Numbered from the stretch's first letter, positions 8,347 through 16,629 are shown. The stretch: DNA of 64,000 nt from an uncultured Paracoccaceae bacterium (GCA_947500055.1 CANMQO010000005.1:248001-312000), one strand, 5' to 3'. A program made the numbers and translations. Notes: a model not told the origin generated them from the letters alone.

Positions 8347-9447
8347 TTAGTTCAGACCGTTGCGTTGATTCAATCGTTCCAGATTGACGATGGTCGACAG
8401 CATTAGCCGATCCTGTGACCAATCGCCGGAACGCTGGATCGAAACAGTTCCCAAGACCAGCATCATCGCGAGCGGCAAAAGCAATGCCGGGATCATCCAG
8501 CCGGGGTTCGTGGCCCGGCGTGCATGGGCCATTTCGGTCACGCGCTGACGCAGGAATTCCGTGGCAGTGCCGCCAGCCCTGATTTGCAGCAAAGCGACAG
8601 TGGGCAGGGCAATTTGCTGCGATTGATCCTTGTGTAACGCGCTGCGACAAACCCGCAGCAGGCAATTGCCATAATCGCGTGGGCTGAACCCTGATCGCCT
8701 GAGCACCTGCTGATCGCACGCCAGTTCGCGCAGGCGTTCCACATCGCGCTTGAAAAGATACATCGCAGGATTGAACACAAAAACCGGGCGCAGTATCTCA
8801 AGCAGCAATTCCCAGTTCAGGTCACCCTGCCGGATATGTTGCAACTCATGGGCCAATGCGATCTTGAGATCTTCCGGCTGCGACAGCATCGCCGATGGCA
8901 GGATGATGTATTTGCGGCGCAGGCCGGCCGTTGAAAATGGCACGAGGGTGGCGTCTGTCAGTCGGATATGCAGATTGCCAATCCGCCTCCACGCAAAGCT
9001 ATTGGTGATCAAGCGGCGCAATCTGACAACATTTGTGGTCAGGCGCAAAAGGGCCAGGCCGATACCGGTCACCAATATGGCGGCAATAACCTGACCCTTT
9101 AAGGTGCTGAGTGTTACAACCTCGTTCACAATCAAATCGCGGCTCATCAGCAGGTGTTCAAACTGGGATGGTGCCATGGCAAAACGGCCATCAAGATATT
9201 GCGCGACAGCGATATCTGACAGGTTTATTGCAACGGGGGTGCCGATGGTTGCCATGCCAACCACCGCTAGCGGCATACAGGCAATGACAATGAGCAAGCC
9301 GTAAACAAGCCGAAGCTGGCCGGTAAAGGCTGTGCGCAACGATGTGCGGGCCAGAACCGCCCGGGTCACGAACCAAAGCAATGCCGCAAAAGCCAGCATG
9401 ATATTTGCGTCGATATAGGCATTCAAAAAGGCATCAAGGGGTATCAT
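8347..9447 (-). CDS. M56 family membrane metallopeptidase (BlaR1/MecR1-like antirepressor)
   Basis: This 366-residue protein has several N-terminal membrane helices (about 15-30, 46-66, 118-135), a zinc peptidase core HELQH (200-204) with a downstream E241 (RLRELACD), and a last helix near 320-340. This is the layout of BlaR1/MecR1-type antirepressor proteases, but there is no C-terminal penicillin-binding sensor domain, so the signal sensed is unknown. It overlaps the end of the BlaI-like repressor gene by 14 nt, and the two should work as a pair: the membrane protease inactivates the repressor on a cue. No beta-lactamase or penicillin-binding protein gene is nearby. Confidence 0.87.
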   Translation of the reverse strand: MIPLDAFLNAYIDANIMLAFAALLWFVTRAVLARTSLRTAFTGQLRLVYGLLIVIACMPLAVVGMATIGTPVAINLSDIAVAQYLDGRFAMAPSQFEHLLMSRDLIVNEVVTLSTLKGQVIAAILVTGIGLALLRLTTNVVRLRRLITNSFAWRRIGNLHIRLTDATLVPFSTAGLRRKYIILPSAMLSQPEDLKIALAHELQHIRQGDLNWELLLEILRPVFVFNPAMYLFKRDVERLRELACDQQVLRRSGFSPRDYGNCLLRVCRSALHKDQSQQIALPTVALLQIRAGGTATEFLRQRVTEMAHARRATNPGWMIPALLLPLAMMLVLGTVSIQRSGDWSQDRLMLSTIVNLERLNQRNGLN

Positions 9448-9829
9448 CGGTCAACCTCCGCTCCAATAATGCCTGTATTTCTTTGAGGGCCTCTTCGGAC
9501 ATGCCGTCGTCATCGACAAGACGCGCCACAAGGGACGCGGGCGTGCCATCGAATAGCTTTTCGGACAAATCGCGCAAGGTGCGCGATTGATAGGCGTCCT
9601 TTGCCAAAACCGGTGAATAAATAAAGGTCTTGCCCTGCTTTTCACTGCTGACAAAACCTTTCTGTTCCATGATCCGCAGGATGGTCGCGGCGGATGTATA
9701 AGCCAGATTGCGATCAGGGTTCAGCTGCGCAAGCACGTCACGCACACTGCCTTTCCCAAGCGCCCAAAGTTCGGTCATGAACTCCAGCTCTACTTCCGTC
9801 AAAAACTCGTTACGCTTCTTCTGCCGCAT
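9434..9829 (-). CDS. BlaI/MecI/CopY family transcriptional repressor
   Basis: A winged-helix repressor of 131 residues, about the family's usual length. The domain starts LTEVELEFMTELWALGKGSV and continues with LAYTSAATILRIMEQKGFV, the recognition-helix region that normally reads YTTVxTxLxRLxxKGxL. The C-terminal half is the dimerisation part. The open frame extends upstream to 9973, but that extension would include a 22-bp palindrome at 9878-9899 that looks like an operator. The ATG at 9829 has AGGA in front and starts the conserved domain, so it is preferred. The partner M56 protease follows with overlap. Autoregulation through the palindrome is inferred. Confidence 0.87.
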   Translation of the reverse strand: MRQKKRNEFLTEVELEFMTELWALGKGSVRDVLAQLNPDRNLAYTSAATILRIMEQKGFVSSEKQGKTFIYSPVLAKDAYQSRTLRDLSEKLFDGTPASLVARLVDDDGMSEEALKEIQALLERRLTDDTP

Positions 9830-9877
9830 CTTTGGTCCTGTCGTGGTTTGGCCTGCTCGCCCCCCCGTGTCAGGACT

Positions 9878-9899
9878 AAATACGAAAGTCTTCGTATTT
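9878..9899. promoter_or_regulatory. 22-bp palindrome, candidate operator of the BlaI-like repressor
   Basis: AAATACGAA-AGTC-TTCGTATTT is a perfect inverted repeat with a 4-bp spacer. It lies between the glpU stop (9916) and the repressor start (9829), 48 nt before the ATG. Known BlaI/MecI operators are TACA-containing palindromes, so this TACGAA variant would be a family-specific site. Confidence 0.6.
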
Positions 9900-9915
9900 C
9901 CAAGAGTTTTGGACA

Positions 9916-10194
9916 TCAGACTTTCCAAAAGCAAAAGACCAACCACGCAATCGCCAATCCAAGCGGCACCCAAAGTGGCGTACCAAACAGCCCCAGCCAG
10001 CCAAGCATGATATAGGCCGCCCCCAGCAGCCCAAGGAACAAGCGGTCACCGCGCGTCGTGGTCAGGCCCAACACACCCTTGCGTTCACTTGTTCCGGGCC
10101 AGCGAATTTCGACGAAAGTGATGATCCCCATTGCAGTGAAAAGGGCGATAAAGAAAAGGCCAGTCGGCCATGTCCAGGCCATCCAAGACAACAT
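9916..10194 (-). CDS. glpU: DUF2160 small membrane protein of the glycerol ABC transporter
   Basis: A 92-residue hydrophobic protein with about three membrane segments (MLSWMAWTWPTGLFFIALFT, RLFLGLLGAAYIMLGW and PLWVPLGLAIAWLVFCFW) and the DUF2160-type segment TFVEIRWPG. The family is found at the end of alphaproteobacterial glycerol ABC operons, where it is called glpU and has no assigned function. The ATG overlaps the glpQ stop by one base (TGATG), so it belongs to the same transcript. It is the last gene of the operon. Confidence 0.82.
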   Translation of the reverse strand: MLSWMAWTWPTGLFFIALFTAMGIITFVEIRWPGTSERKGVLGLTTTRGDRLFLGLLGAAYIMLGWLGLFGTPLWVPLGLAIAWLVFCFWKV

Positions 10195-10991
10195 CAGACC
10201 CTCCCCAGGGCAAAGCCCTTGGCAATATAGTTACGCACGAAATAGACGACGATTGCGCCCGGGATGATGGTAAGCGTTCCCGCTGCCGCCAGCAGCCCCA
10301 ATTCATATCCCGCACTTGATGCGGTCTTTGTCATGGCCGCGGCAATCGGCTTGGCCGCGACTGCCGTCAGGTTCTTGGCGAGCAACAATTCGACCCATGA
10401 AAACATGAAGCAGAAGAACGCCGCGACGCCCACGCCAGCCTTGATTGAGGGCAGGAAAATTGTGACGAAGAAGCGGGGAAATGAGTAACCGTCGACATAG
10501 GCCGTTTCATCCAGCTCCTTTGGGACGCCGCTCATGAATCCTTCCAGGATCCAGACCGCGAGGGGGATGTTGAACAGACAATGGGCCAGTGCGACGGCGA
10601 TATGAGTATCGAACAGACCAACGGCTGAATAAAGCTGAAAGAATGGCAGGACAAACACGGCCGCTGGGGCCATCCGGTTGGTCAGCAGCCAGAAAAACAA
10701 CGTCTTGTCGCCCAGGAACCGGTAGCGCGAAAATGCGTAAGCCGCTGGCAGGGCCACACAGATCGAGATCACTGTGTTGATCGACACATATAAGATCGAA
10801 TTGACGTAAGTCAGATACCACGAAGGATCCGTGAAAATCGTGACGTAATTGTCCCATGTGAACGTTTGCGGGAATAGCGAGAAGCCCGACAGGATTTCGT
10901 TGGTGGTCTTGAAGCTCATCGCGACAAGCCAGTAGATCGGCAGCATCAAAAAGATGATGTAGACGATTGGGACCAGGCTGCGTTTTCTCAT
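10194..10991 (-). CDS. glpQ: glycerol ABC transporter permease
   Basis: An inner-membrane permease of 265 residues with six predicted helices, starting MRKRSLVPIVYIIFLMLPIY. The EAA-type loop is visible as DETAYVDGYSFPRFFVTIFLP, where the ATPase docks. It is of the carbohydrate-uptake-1 MalG-like type. ATGA overlap with glpP and TGATG overlap with glpU show a coupled operon. Together with glpP it would form the channel for glycerol. The name follows the Rhizobium leguminosarum glpSTPQUV system and is unrelated to the E. coli phosphodiesterase GlpQ. Confidence 0.87.
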   Translation of the reverse strand: MRKRSLVPIVYIIFLMLPIYWLVAMSFKTTNEILSGFSLFPQTFTWDNYVTIFTDPSWYLTYVNSILYVSINTVISICVALPAAYAFSRYRFLGDKTLFFWLLTNRMAPAAVFVLPFFQLYSAVGLFDTHIAVALAHCLFNIPLAVWILEGFMSGVPKELDETAYVDGYSFPRFFVTIFLPSIKAGVGVAAFFCFMFSWVELLLAKNLTAVAAKPIAAAMTKTASSAGYELGLLAAAGTLTIIPGAIVVYFVRNYIAKGFALGRV

Positions 10992-11851
10992 TTCGCGTCA
11001 TCCTTCGTCATCAATGTGTAGAACAGCCACGACACCAACAGCGTGATCGCGAAATAGATCAACGACATGGCCGCCGCTGGTCCGAGGTCGAACTGGCCAA
11101 GCGCAATTTTGACAAGGTCGATGGACAGGAACGTGGTTGAATTGCCCGGCCCCCCGCCGGTCATCACGAACACCTCGGTGTAAATATTGAAACTGTCCAT
11201 GAACCGCAGAAGGATCGCGATCGTCAGCACCTGTTTCATCTTGGGCAACTGGATATAGCGGAAAACCGACCAGTTGGACGCGCCATCAATCTTGGCAGCC
11301 TGATAATAGGCGTCGGGGATCGAGACCAGACCCGCGTAAGACAGCAACACCACCAGCGACGTCCAGTGCCACACATCCATGGTGATGATCGTGGCCCATG
11401 CTGCAAAGGGGTTCTGGGTCATGTCATAGTCAATGCCCAGCGTCGTGTTCATGAAATAGCCGAGCAATCCAATATCCGGCAGGGCAAAGATGTTCCACAT
11501 CGCCCCCACAACATTCCAGGGGATCAGCATGGGCAACGCCATCAGAACAAGACATACAGGCACCCAGGGCCCGCTGCGTGGCATGGCCAGGGCGATCGCG
11601 ATGCCCAGCGGAACTTCGATCGCAAGAATGATCCCGGTGAACAGGAACTGACGCCCCAATGCAGCGTGAAAACGCTCGGAATTCAGCAACTCTTCGAACC
11701 AGCGGACGCCTTCCCAGAAGAAGACATTGTTGCCGAAGGTTTCCTGCACCGAATAGTTGACTACGGTCATCATCGGGATCAGCGCGTTGAAGGCAACCAG
11801 CAACAGAACCGGCAGCACAAAGAACCATGCGCGTTGATTTTGGGTTTTCAT
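10988..11851 (-). CDS. glpP: glycerol ABC transporter permease
   Basis: The second permease, 287 residues, MalF-like with six helices beginning KTQNQRAWFFVLPVLLLVAF. The cytoplasmic docking loop is AAKIDGASNWSVFRYIQLPK, matching the EAA pattern (EAA---G---------I-LP). The ATG at 11851 follows GAAGGAG. The gene starts after a 91-nt gap from glpT that contains two hairpins (11869-11930), the only sizeable gap between the ATPase and permease genes. It probably heterodimerises with GlpQ. Confidence 0.87.
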   Translation of the reverse strand: MKTQNQRAWFFVLPVLLLVAFNALIPMMTVVNYSVQETFGNNVFFWEGVRWFEELLNSERFHAALGRQFLFTGIILAIEVPLGIAIALAMPRSGPWVPVCLVLMALPMLIPWNVVGAMWNIFALPDIGLLGYFMNTTLGIDYDMTQNPFAAWATIITMDVWHWTSLVVLLSYAGLVSIPDAYYQAAKIDGASNWSVFRYIQLPKMKQVLTIAILLRFMDSFNIYTEVFVMTGGGPGNSTTFLSIDLVKIALGQFDLGPAAAMSLIYFAITLLVSWLFYTLMTKDDAK

Positions 11852-11868
11852 CTGCGGCTCCTTCGCCC

Positions 11869-11930
11869 GTCCCGGGCTTGACCCGGGACCTCATGGTTGA
11901 TGGGGTTGAGGCCCCGGATCAGGTCCGGGG
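11869..11930. repeat. two tandem GC-rich hairpins inside the glycerol operon
   Basis: Hairpin 1 is GTCCCGGG-CTTGA-CCCGGGAC (11869-11889). Hairpin 2 is CCCCGGA-TCAGG-TCCGGGG (11912-11930). Both stems are perfect. They fall between glpT and glpP and look like short REP-type palindromic units common in alphaproteobacterial intergenic DNA. They may affect mRNA stability between the ATPase and permease genes. Confidence 0.65.
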
Positions 11931-11942
11931 CGGGTATCCTGC

Positions 11943-13016
11943 TCATGTTCCGGCCCTCGTTGCGATCCAGCCGTCGCGGTAAAGCCGGGTTTTCGTGGGG
12001 TCGAATGAAAGATGGGTGGCCGAACCTTGCATCGGCACTTCGCCTTCGATGACGGCCTTGACGGATGTGTCGCCCACCTTGGCCTCAACCACGGCATGGC
12101 GGCCAACATCGGACACTTTGTGAACAATTGCGGGCAAACCCGCATCGCCAAGTTTGACAAATTCGGGTCGCACGCCAATTTCAGCCGCACCACTGCCTTG
12201 TTCAATGGCGCCTTCCAGCGTGATCAGGTTATCTTCGAAGAACGCCGCACCTTCGCGCAATTCGCAAGGCAGCACGTTCATACCGGGTGAGCCGATGAAA
12301 TGGCCAACAAAGGTATGCGCCGGACGTTCAAACAGCTCGACTGGCGTGCCGATCTGCACAATCTCACCTTCCTGCATCACCACGACCTGATCGGCAAAAG
12401 TCAGCGCCTCGGTTTGGTCATGGGTCACATAAATCATGGTGGCCCGCACCTTCTGGTGCAGTTCTTTCAATTTGGATCGCAGCTTCCATTTCAGATGGGG
12501 GTCGATGACAGTCAGCGGTTCGTCAAACATCACGACATTGACATCGTCACGGACCAAACCGCGACCCATTGAAATCTTTTGCTTGTTGTCAGGCGAAAGG
12601 CCTGCGGCCTTTTTCCCCATCATGTCAGTCACTTCCAGCATTTCGGCTATCGCCATGACGCGGGTGTTGACCGTCGCTTCATCCACACCGCGATTGCGCA
12701 GGGGGAAGGCCAGATTGTCGTAAACACTCATCGTGTCGTAGATGACCGGAAACTGGAAAACCTGCGCAATGTTACGCTGGTTGGGGGGCAGAGCGGTCAC
12801 ATCCTTGTCGTCGAACAGGATACGCCCGTTTGATGGCGTCAGCAGGCCAGAGATGATATTCAGCAAAGTGGATTTGCCGCAACCGGACGGGCCGAGCAGG
12901 GCATAGGCCCCACCGTCGGACCATTCCAGATCAATCTCTTTCAAGGCGTAATCCGCTGGCCCTTTTGGGTTCGGATCGTAGCTGTGTTTGAGGTCTGAAA
13001 GCGTGATTTTGGCCAT
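11943..13016 (-). CDS. glpT: glycerol ABC transporter ATP-binding protein with altered signature motif
   Basis: A 357-residue ABC ATPase with a C-terminal OB-like regulatory domain. Walker A is GPSGCGKST (42-50) and Walker B is VVMFDEPLTVIDPH. The ABC signature, normally LSGGQ, reads LSPDNKQKISMGRG, so this half of the ATPase dimer departs from consensus; the partner GlpS keeps LSGGQ. That would give one canonical and one degenerate ATP site. ATG at 13016 overlaps the glpS stop (TAATG). The name follows the rhizobial glycerol system, not E. coli GlpT. Confidence 0.87.
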   Translation of the reverse strand: MAKITLSDLKHSYDPNPKGPADYALKEIDLEWSDGGAYALLGPSGCGKSTLLNIISGLLTPSNGRILFDDKDVTALPPNQRNIAQVFQFPVIYDTMSVYDNLAFPLRNRGVDEATVNTRVMAIAEMLEVTDMMGKKAAGLSPDNKQKISMGRGLVRDDVNVVMFDEPLTVIDPHLKWKLRSKLKELHQKVRATMIYVTHDQTEALTFADQVVVMQEGEIVQIGTPVELFERPAHTFVGHFIGSPGMNVLPCELREGAAFFEDNLITLEGAIEQGSGAAEIGVRPEFVKLGDAGLPAIVHKVSDVGRHAVVEAKVGDTSVKAVIEGEVPMQGSATHLSFDPTKTRLYRDGWIATRAGT

Positions 13017-14089
13017 TATGCGCCACCTCCGGCGACAATTTGCCCGTCTTCGGAAAACAGCAGACAAGCAGAAGGATCAAGATAGAATGGGTGATCTTCA
13101 CCGACCTGGTAGGGATGTACCCCGTGGGCGAGCGACACCCAGTTGGCGTCGGGCATGGCGAAATGCGCGCTGCTTTCTGATCCGCTCAGTTCGGTGACCA
13201 GGATCTTGCCTTCCAACGCGACGGTATTCGCCGGGCTGGGCGTTGGGGTGACGTGATGCGGGCGGACCGCGATGTGATAGGTGCCGTCGGGGGTATCGTT
13301 CAAACTGGCCGCGTCCCATTTTGCGCTTTGTCCCATGGTCAGGGTGTTGCCCCGCTTGCTCACCTTGGCCACGTTGATTGGGGGGTCGGAAAACACCTTG
13401 GCCGCCATCAGTGTCTTGGGATTGCGATAAATCTCAGCCGTTGGACCAAACTGGACCACATTGCCGTCATCCATCAGCGCGGTGGAACCGCCGAGCAACA
13501 GGGCCTCCTCTGGTTCGGAGGTGGCATAGACCACAACGGCACCGCGCCCTGCAAAAAGTTCGGGAAGCTGTTCGCGCAACTCCTCGCGCAGCTTGTAATC
13601 GAGGTTCGCCAGCGGTTCATCCAGAAACACCGCCTGGCTTTCCTTGGCGATGGCGCGGGCGAGGGCGGTGCGTTGTTGTTGCCCCCCCGATAACTCATGG
13701 GGTCTGCGGTGCAGCATTGGCCGCAATTGCAGGATATCGGCTGCGTCTTCCACGCGGCCCTGGATTTCGGATTTCGCCATGCCTGCAACCCGGAGCGGGG
13801 AGGCGATATTGTCGAAAACCGTCATATGCGGATAGTTGACGAAGAACTGGTGGACGAGGCTGATGTTCCGCTTTTGCGTGGTCAGCTTTGTGACGTCCTG
13901 TCCGTCCATTTCGATCGTGCCGGATGCAATCGGGTCCAGCCCCGCCATCAGCTTGATCAGCGATGTCTTGCCCGCGCCGGTTTCACCCAAGAGCACATTG
14001 AAATGCCCGGTCTGAAACGAAAGCGATGTGGGTTTGATATGGGTCTGCCCGGCGACCACTTTGGTGATATTATTGAGTGTGATGGTCAT
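13016..14089 (-). CDS. glpS: glycerol ABC transporter ATP-binding protein
   Basis: A 357-residue ABC ATPase with Walker A GETGAGKT (35-42), signature LSGGQQQRTALARA and Walker B AVFLDEPLANLDYK. The C-terminal part is the TOBE-like domain of MalK-type ATPases. The Walker A Gly-Glu-Thr spelling is a little unusual. The ATG at 14089 is preceded by AAAGGG; the longer frame to 14158 runs into the intergenic space and is not conserved-looking. It follows glpV by 81 nt and overlaps glpT by one base. Confidence 0.87.
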   Translation of the reverse strand: MTITLNNITKVVAGQTHIKPTSLSFQTGHFNVLLGETGAGKTSLIKLMAGLDPIASGTIEMDGQDVTKLTTQKRNISLVHQFFVNYPHMTVFDNIASPLRVAGMAKSEIQGRVEDAADILQLRPMLHRRPHELSGGQQQRTALARAIAKESQAVFLDEPLANLDYKLREELREQLPELFAGRGAVVVYATSEPEEALLLGGSTALMDDGNVVQFGPTAEIYRNPKTLMAAKVFSDPPINVAKVSKRGNTLTMGQSAKWDAASLNDTPDGTYHIAVRPHHVTPTPSPANTVALEGKILVTELSGSESSAHFAMPDANWVSLAHGVHPYQVGEDHPFYLDPSACLLFSEDGQIVAGGGA

Positions 14090-14170
14090 GACATGCCCTT
14101 TGGTAATGGCCGGGGCGCGGACGCCCCGACCGGTGTCGGCGCCACCAAATGGTGGCACCCGACAGGGAGC

Positions 14171-15907
14171 TTATTCAGAGGCCCAGCGGGCGACGAGGTC
14201 GTCATAGTTGACGGTCTCGCCCTGCGGCTTCTCATTCTCCAGCGGTGGCTTGGCACCGCCATTGGCGTACCAGTATTCCGCGTCCTTTTCCTCGTTCAGA
14301 CGTGGGCCACAGCCGCCATAGACATTCGCCGCCTCATCAGCCTGCTGCATCCGACCCATGGTGATGTCCATTTCTTCGGCCAGACGATCCATGGCTTCCT
14401 GCGGTGTAAACGCGCCGGAGTTCACGTCACCGATCTGCTGCCACCAGATCTGGGCGAGCTTCGGATAATCAGGCACGTTGATGCCCGTTGGTGACCATGC
14501 CACCCGATCAGGCGAGCGGTAGAATTCCACCAGACCGCCCAGTTGCGGCGCACGTTCGGTGAAGCTTTCATGATTGACGGAACTGTCGCGGATGAAAGTC
14601 AGCCCAACATGTGATTTTTTGACATCTACGGTCTTGGAAACCACAAATTGCGCGTAAAGCCATGCGGCCTGTGCCCGATCCAGCGGTGTGGATTTCAGGA
14701 TCGTCCATGATCCCACATCCTGATAGCCGACCTTCTGGCCTTCTTCCCAATAGGGGCCATGCGGGCTGGGTGCCATCCGCCACAATGGGTTGCCATCGGC
14801 GTCCACTGTGTTGTTGCCGGCGGATTGTGGCGCAACCATGTCAGCGGTGAAAGCCGTATACCAGAAGATCTGCTGGGCCACGTTGCCTTGCGCCAAAGCT
14901 GGCAATGACTGGTAGAAGTCATAACTGGCCGCGCCCGGAGGGGCGTAGTTGCGCAGCCATTCGTCCCATTTGCGGATCGCGTAGACGGCAGCAGGGCCGT
15001 TGGCCGCACCACCGCGCGAGACCGATGCACCTGATGGGTTACATGATCCGGCTTCCATCCGGATGCCCCATTCGTCGATTGGAATTCCGTTTGGTTCGCC
15101 CTTCGATCCGGTGCCGGCCATTGACAGCCAGGCATCGGTCATCCGCCAGCCAAGATCTGGCGCGCGCTTGCCGTAGTCCATGTGACCGTAGATGCGGACG
15201 CCGTCGATTTCCTGCACGTCGTTGCTGAAAAATTCGGCGATGTCTTCGTAGGCCGACCAGTTGACCGGTACACCCAACTCATAACCGTATTTTTCCGCAA
15301 AGGCGGCTTTGTTGGCTTCATCATCGAACCAATCCTTGCGGAACCAGTAGAGGTTCGCAAACTGCTGGTCTGGCATCTGATAAAGATCGCCATCTGGTCC
15401 AGTGGTGAACTGAATGCCCATGAAGTCCTGCAAATCAAGGCCGGGGTTGGTGACGGCTGCACCGTCGCCCGCCATGAAGTCTGTCAGGTTGACCGCCAGT
15501 TGCAGCCGCGAATGGGTGCCGATCAGGTCACTGTCGTTGACATAGGCGTCATAAAGGTTCCGCCCGGTTTGCATTTGGGTTTGCACCGCTTGCACAACTT
15601 CGCCTTCGCCAAGGATCTGGTGATTGACCTTGATGCCGGTGATTTCCTCGAACGCCTTTGTCAGCACTTCGCTTTCGTAGGAATGGGTTGGAATGCCTTC
15701 GGACAGCACGTTGATTTCCATGCCGGAATAGGGCTCGGCAGCGCTGATGAACCATTGCATTTCGGCCAGCTGTTCGTCTTTCGACAATGTGGATGGCTGG
15801 AATTCCTGATCAATCCAACGCTGCGCCGCAGCTTCATCGGCCAAAGCGGTATTGGACCCCGCAAGCAGCGCTGTCATGGCTGCCGCGGAGAGCAGATACT
15901 TACGCAT
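14171..15907 (-). CDS. glpV: glycerol ABC transporter substrate-binding protein
   Basis: A large periplasmic binding protein of 578 residues with a Sec signal, MRKYLLSAAAMTALLAGSNTALADEAAA. The mature protein has a family-1-type solute-binding fold (ITGIKVNHQILGEGEVVQAV, with later DVGSWTILKSTPLDRAQAAW). It matches the GlpV type by its unusual size and by its place with two ATPases, two permeases and a DUF2160 protein. The ATG at 15907 is preceded by a near-perfect GGGAGGAG. This is the first gene of the operon; in the rhizobial operon glpV is last. The glycerol regulator and dehydrogenase genes often next to it are not in this window. Confidence 0.88.
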   Translation of the reverse strand: MRKYLLSAAAMTALLAGSNTALADEAAAQRWIDQEFQPSTLSKDEQLAEMQWFISAAEPYSGMEINVLSEGIPTHSYESEVLTKAFEEITGIKVNHQILGEGEVVQAVQTQMQTGRNLYDAYVNDSDLIGTHSRLQLAVNLTDFMAGDGAAVTNPGLDLQDFMGIQFTTGPDGDLYQMPDQQFANLYWFRKDWFDDEANKAAFAEKYGYELGVPVNWSAYEDIAEFFSNDVQEIDGVRIYGHMDYGKRAPDLGWRMTDAWLSMAGTGSKGEPNGIPIDEWGIRMEAGSCNPSGASVSRGGAANGPAAVYAIRKWDEWLRNYAPPGAASYDFYQSLPALAQGNVAQQIFWYTAFTADMVAPQSAGNNTVDADGNPLWRMAPSPHGPYWEEGQKVGYQDVGSWTILKSTPLDRAQAAWLYAQFVVSKTVDVKKSHVGLTFIRDSSVNHESFTERAPQLGGLVEFYRSPDRVAWSPTGINVPDYPKLAQIWWQQIGDVNSGAFTPQEAMDRLAEEMDITMGRMQQADEAANVYGGCGPRLNEEKDAEYWYANGGAKPPLENEKPQGETVNYDDLVARWASE

Positions 15908-15984
15908 CTTGTCTCCTCCCTTGAGATTATGTGAGCCGGTTTTCGCCGACGGCCCCAATTTGTGTTCAGACTCACGAAATTGTC

Positions 15985-16016
15985 AAACTAAAAACTTAGT
16001 ATTAAGCAATTAGTTT
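15985..16016. promoter_or_regulatory. inverted repeats upstream of the glycerol operon
   Basis: ACTAA-AAAC-TTAGT (15987-16000) is a perfect inverted repeat, and AAACTAA (15985-15991) also pairs with TTAGTTT (16010-16016). They lie about 80-110 nt before the glpV start in an AT-rich stretch. A DeoR-type repressor such as GlpR would be a reasonable ligand, but no such gene is in the window. Confidence 0.4.
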
Positions 16017-16060
16017 TCATGGTGCTGAATTTGTTGGGAAAATTTCGCCCGGAATTGGCT

Positions 16061-16104
16061 GTCGGCAAAGCGTCGGCGATGCGTCGGCAAAACGTCGGAC
16101 CCTT
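16061..16104 (+). repeat. four-unit GTCGGC array, 11-bp period (copy B)
   Basis: Units begin at 16061, 16072, 16083 and 16094: three GTCGGC and a final GTCGGA, followed by CCCTT. The last three units and linkers match the inverted array at 4636-4668 in 32 of 33 positions. The array ends 63 nt before the DUF4415 gene start, and a GTTAAC follows at 16127. Binding protein and role are unknown. Confidence 0.72.
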
Positions 16105-16167
16105 TCGCACGCTCTGTTCCCACCCTGTTAACCCGGAATTGGCAAGGTGCCGCCAAAGGAGACGCAT

Positions 16168-16563
16168 ATGCCCCGGATGACCAAGGCTGAACGTATTGCC
16201 CGCGAGGGCATGATCAGATTTCTGAACGAGGAGATGCTGCGCGACACCGATGTTTCACTGCAAATGCGCGACAAGGTGCCAGAGGCCTGGCACACCCTGG
16301 AACATGATCTGGATGTGGTAGAACCGAAATCGAAGGTCACGTTGCGGCTGGATGAAAGCGTGGCGAAGTTTTATCGCGCCATGGGGCCGGGGTATCAGGC
16401 CCGGATCAGCCGTATTCTGGCGCTATGGGCCAACATGAAAATCGGCGATGCCTTACGCACGGAAGAAATGCTGTATGCGCAGATGAAACGGCTGAACGAT
16501 GAGGATGATCAACGCATGGCCCGGGGGGAAACACCGGTTGGTTTCGGGTCAGGCGTTAGCTGA
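16168..16563 (+). CDS. DUF4415/BrnA-like protein, orphan antitoxin-type DNA-binding protein
   Basis: A 131-residue protein whose central part, KVTLRLDESVAKFYRAMGPG followed by YQARISRILALW, matches the ribbon-helix-helix DUF4415 (BrnA) family. BrnA antitoxins usually pair with a BrnT RNase toxin encoded just upstream, but no BrnT-like gene is present on either side. An extra N-terminal basic/acidic region (about 60 residues) and a charged C-terminus surround the domain. ATG at 16168 has AAAGGAG six bases before it; the upstream GTG at 16147 is less likely. It may be a stand-alone regulator, and the repeat array upstream could be its own binding region, which is inference. Confidence 0.75.
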   Translation: MPRMTKAERIAREGMIRFLNEEMLRDTDVSLQMRDKVPEAWHTLEHDLDVVEPKSKVTLRLDESVAKFYRAMGPGYQARISRILALWANMKIGDALRTEEMLYAQMKRLNDEDDQRMARGETPVGFGSGVS

Positions 16564-16629
16564 CATCTGAAGATGGCGCGTTGGGTTGGGTAAGGTCAGC
16601 CGTGCCACCTTCAGAAAGTCAGCGACGAC

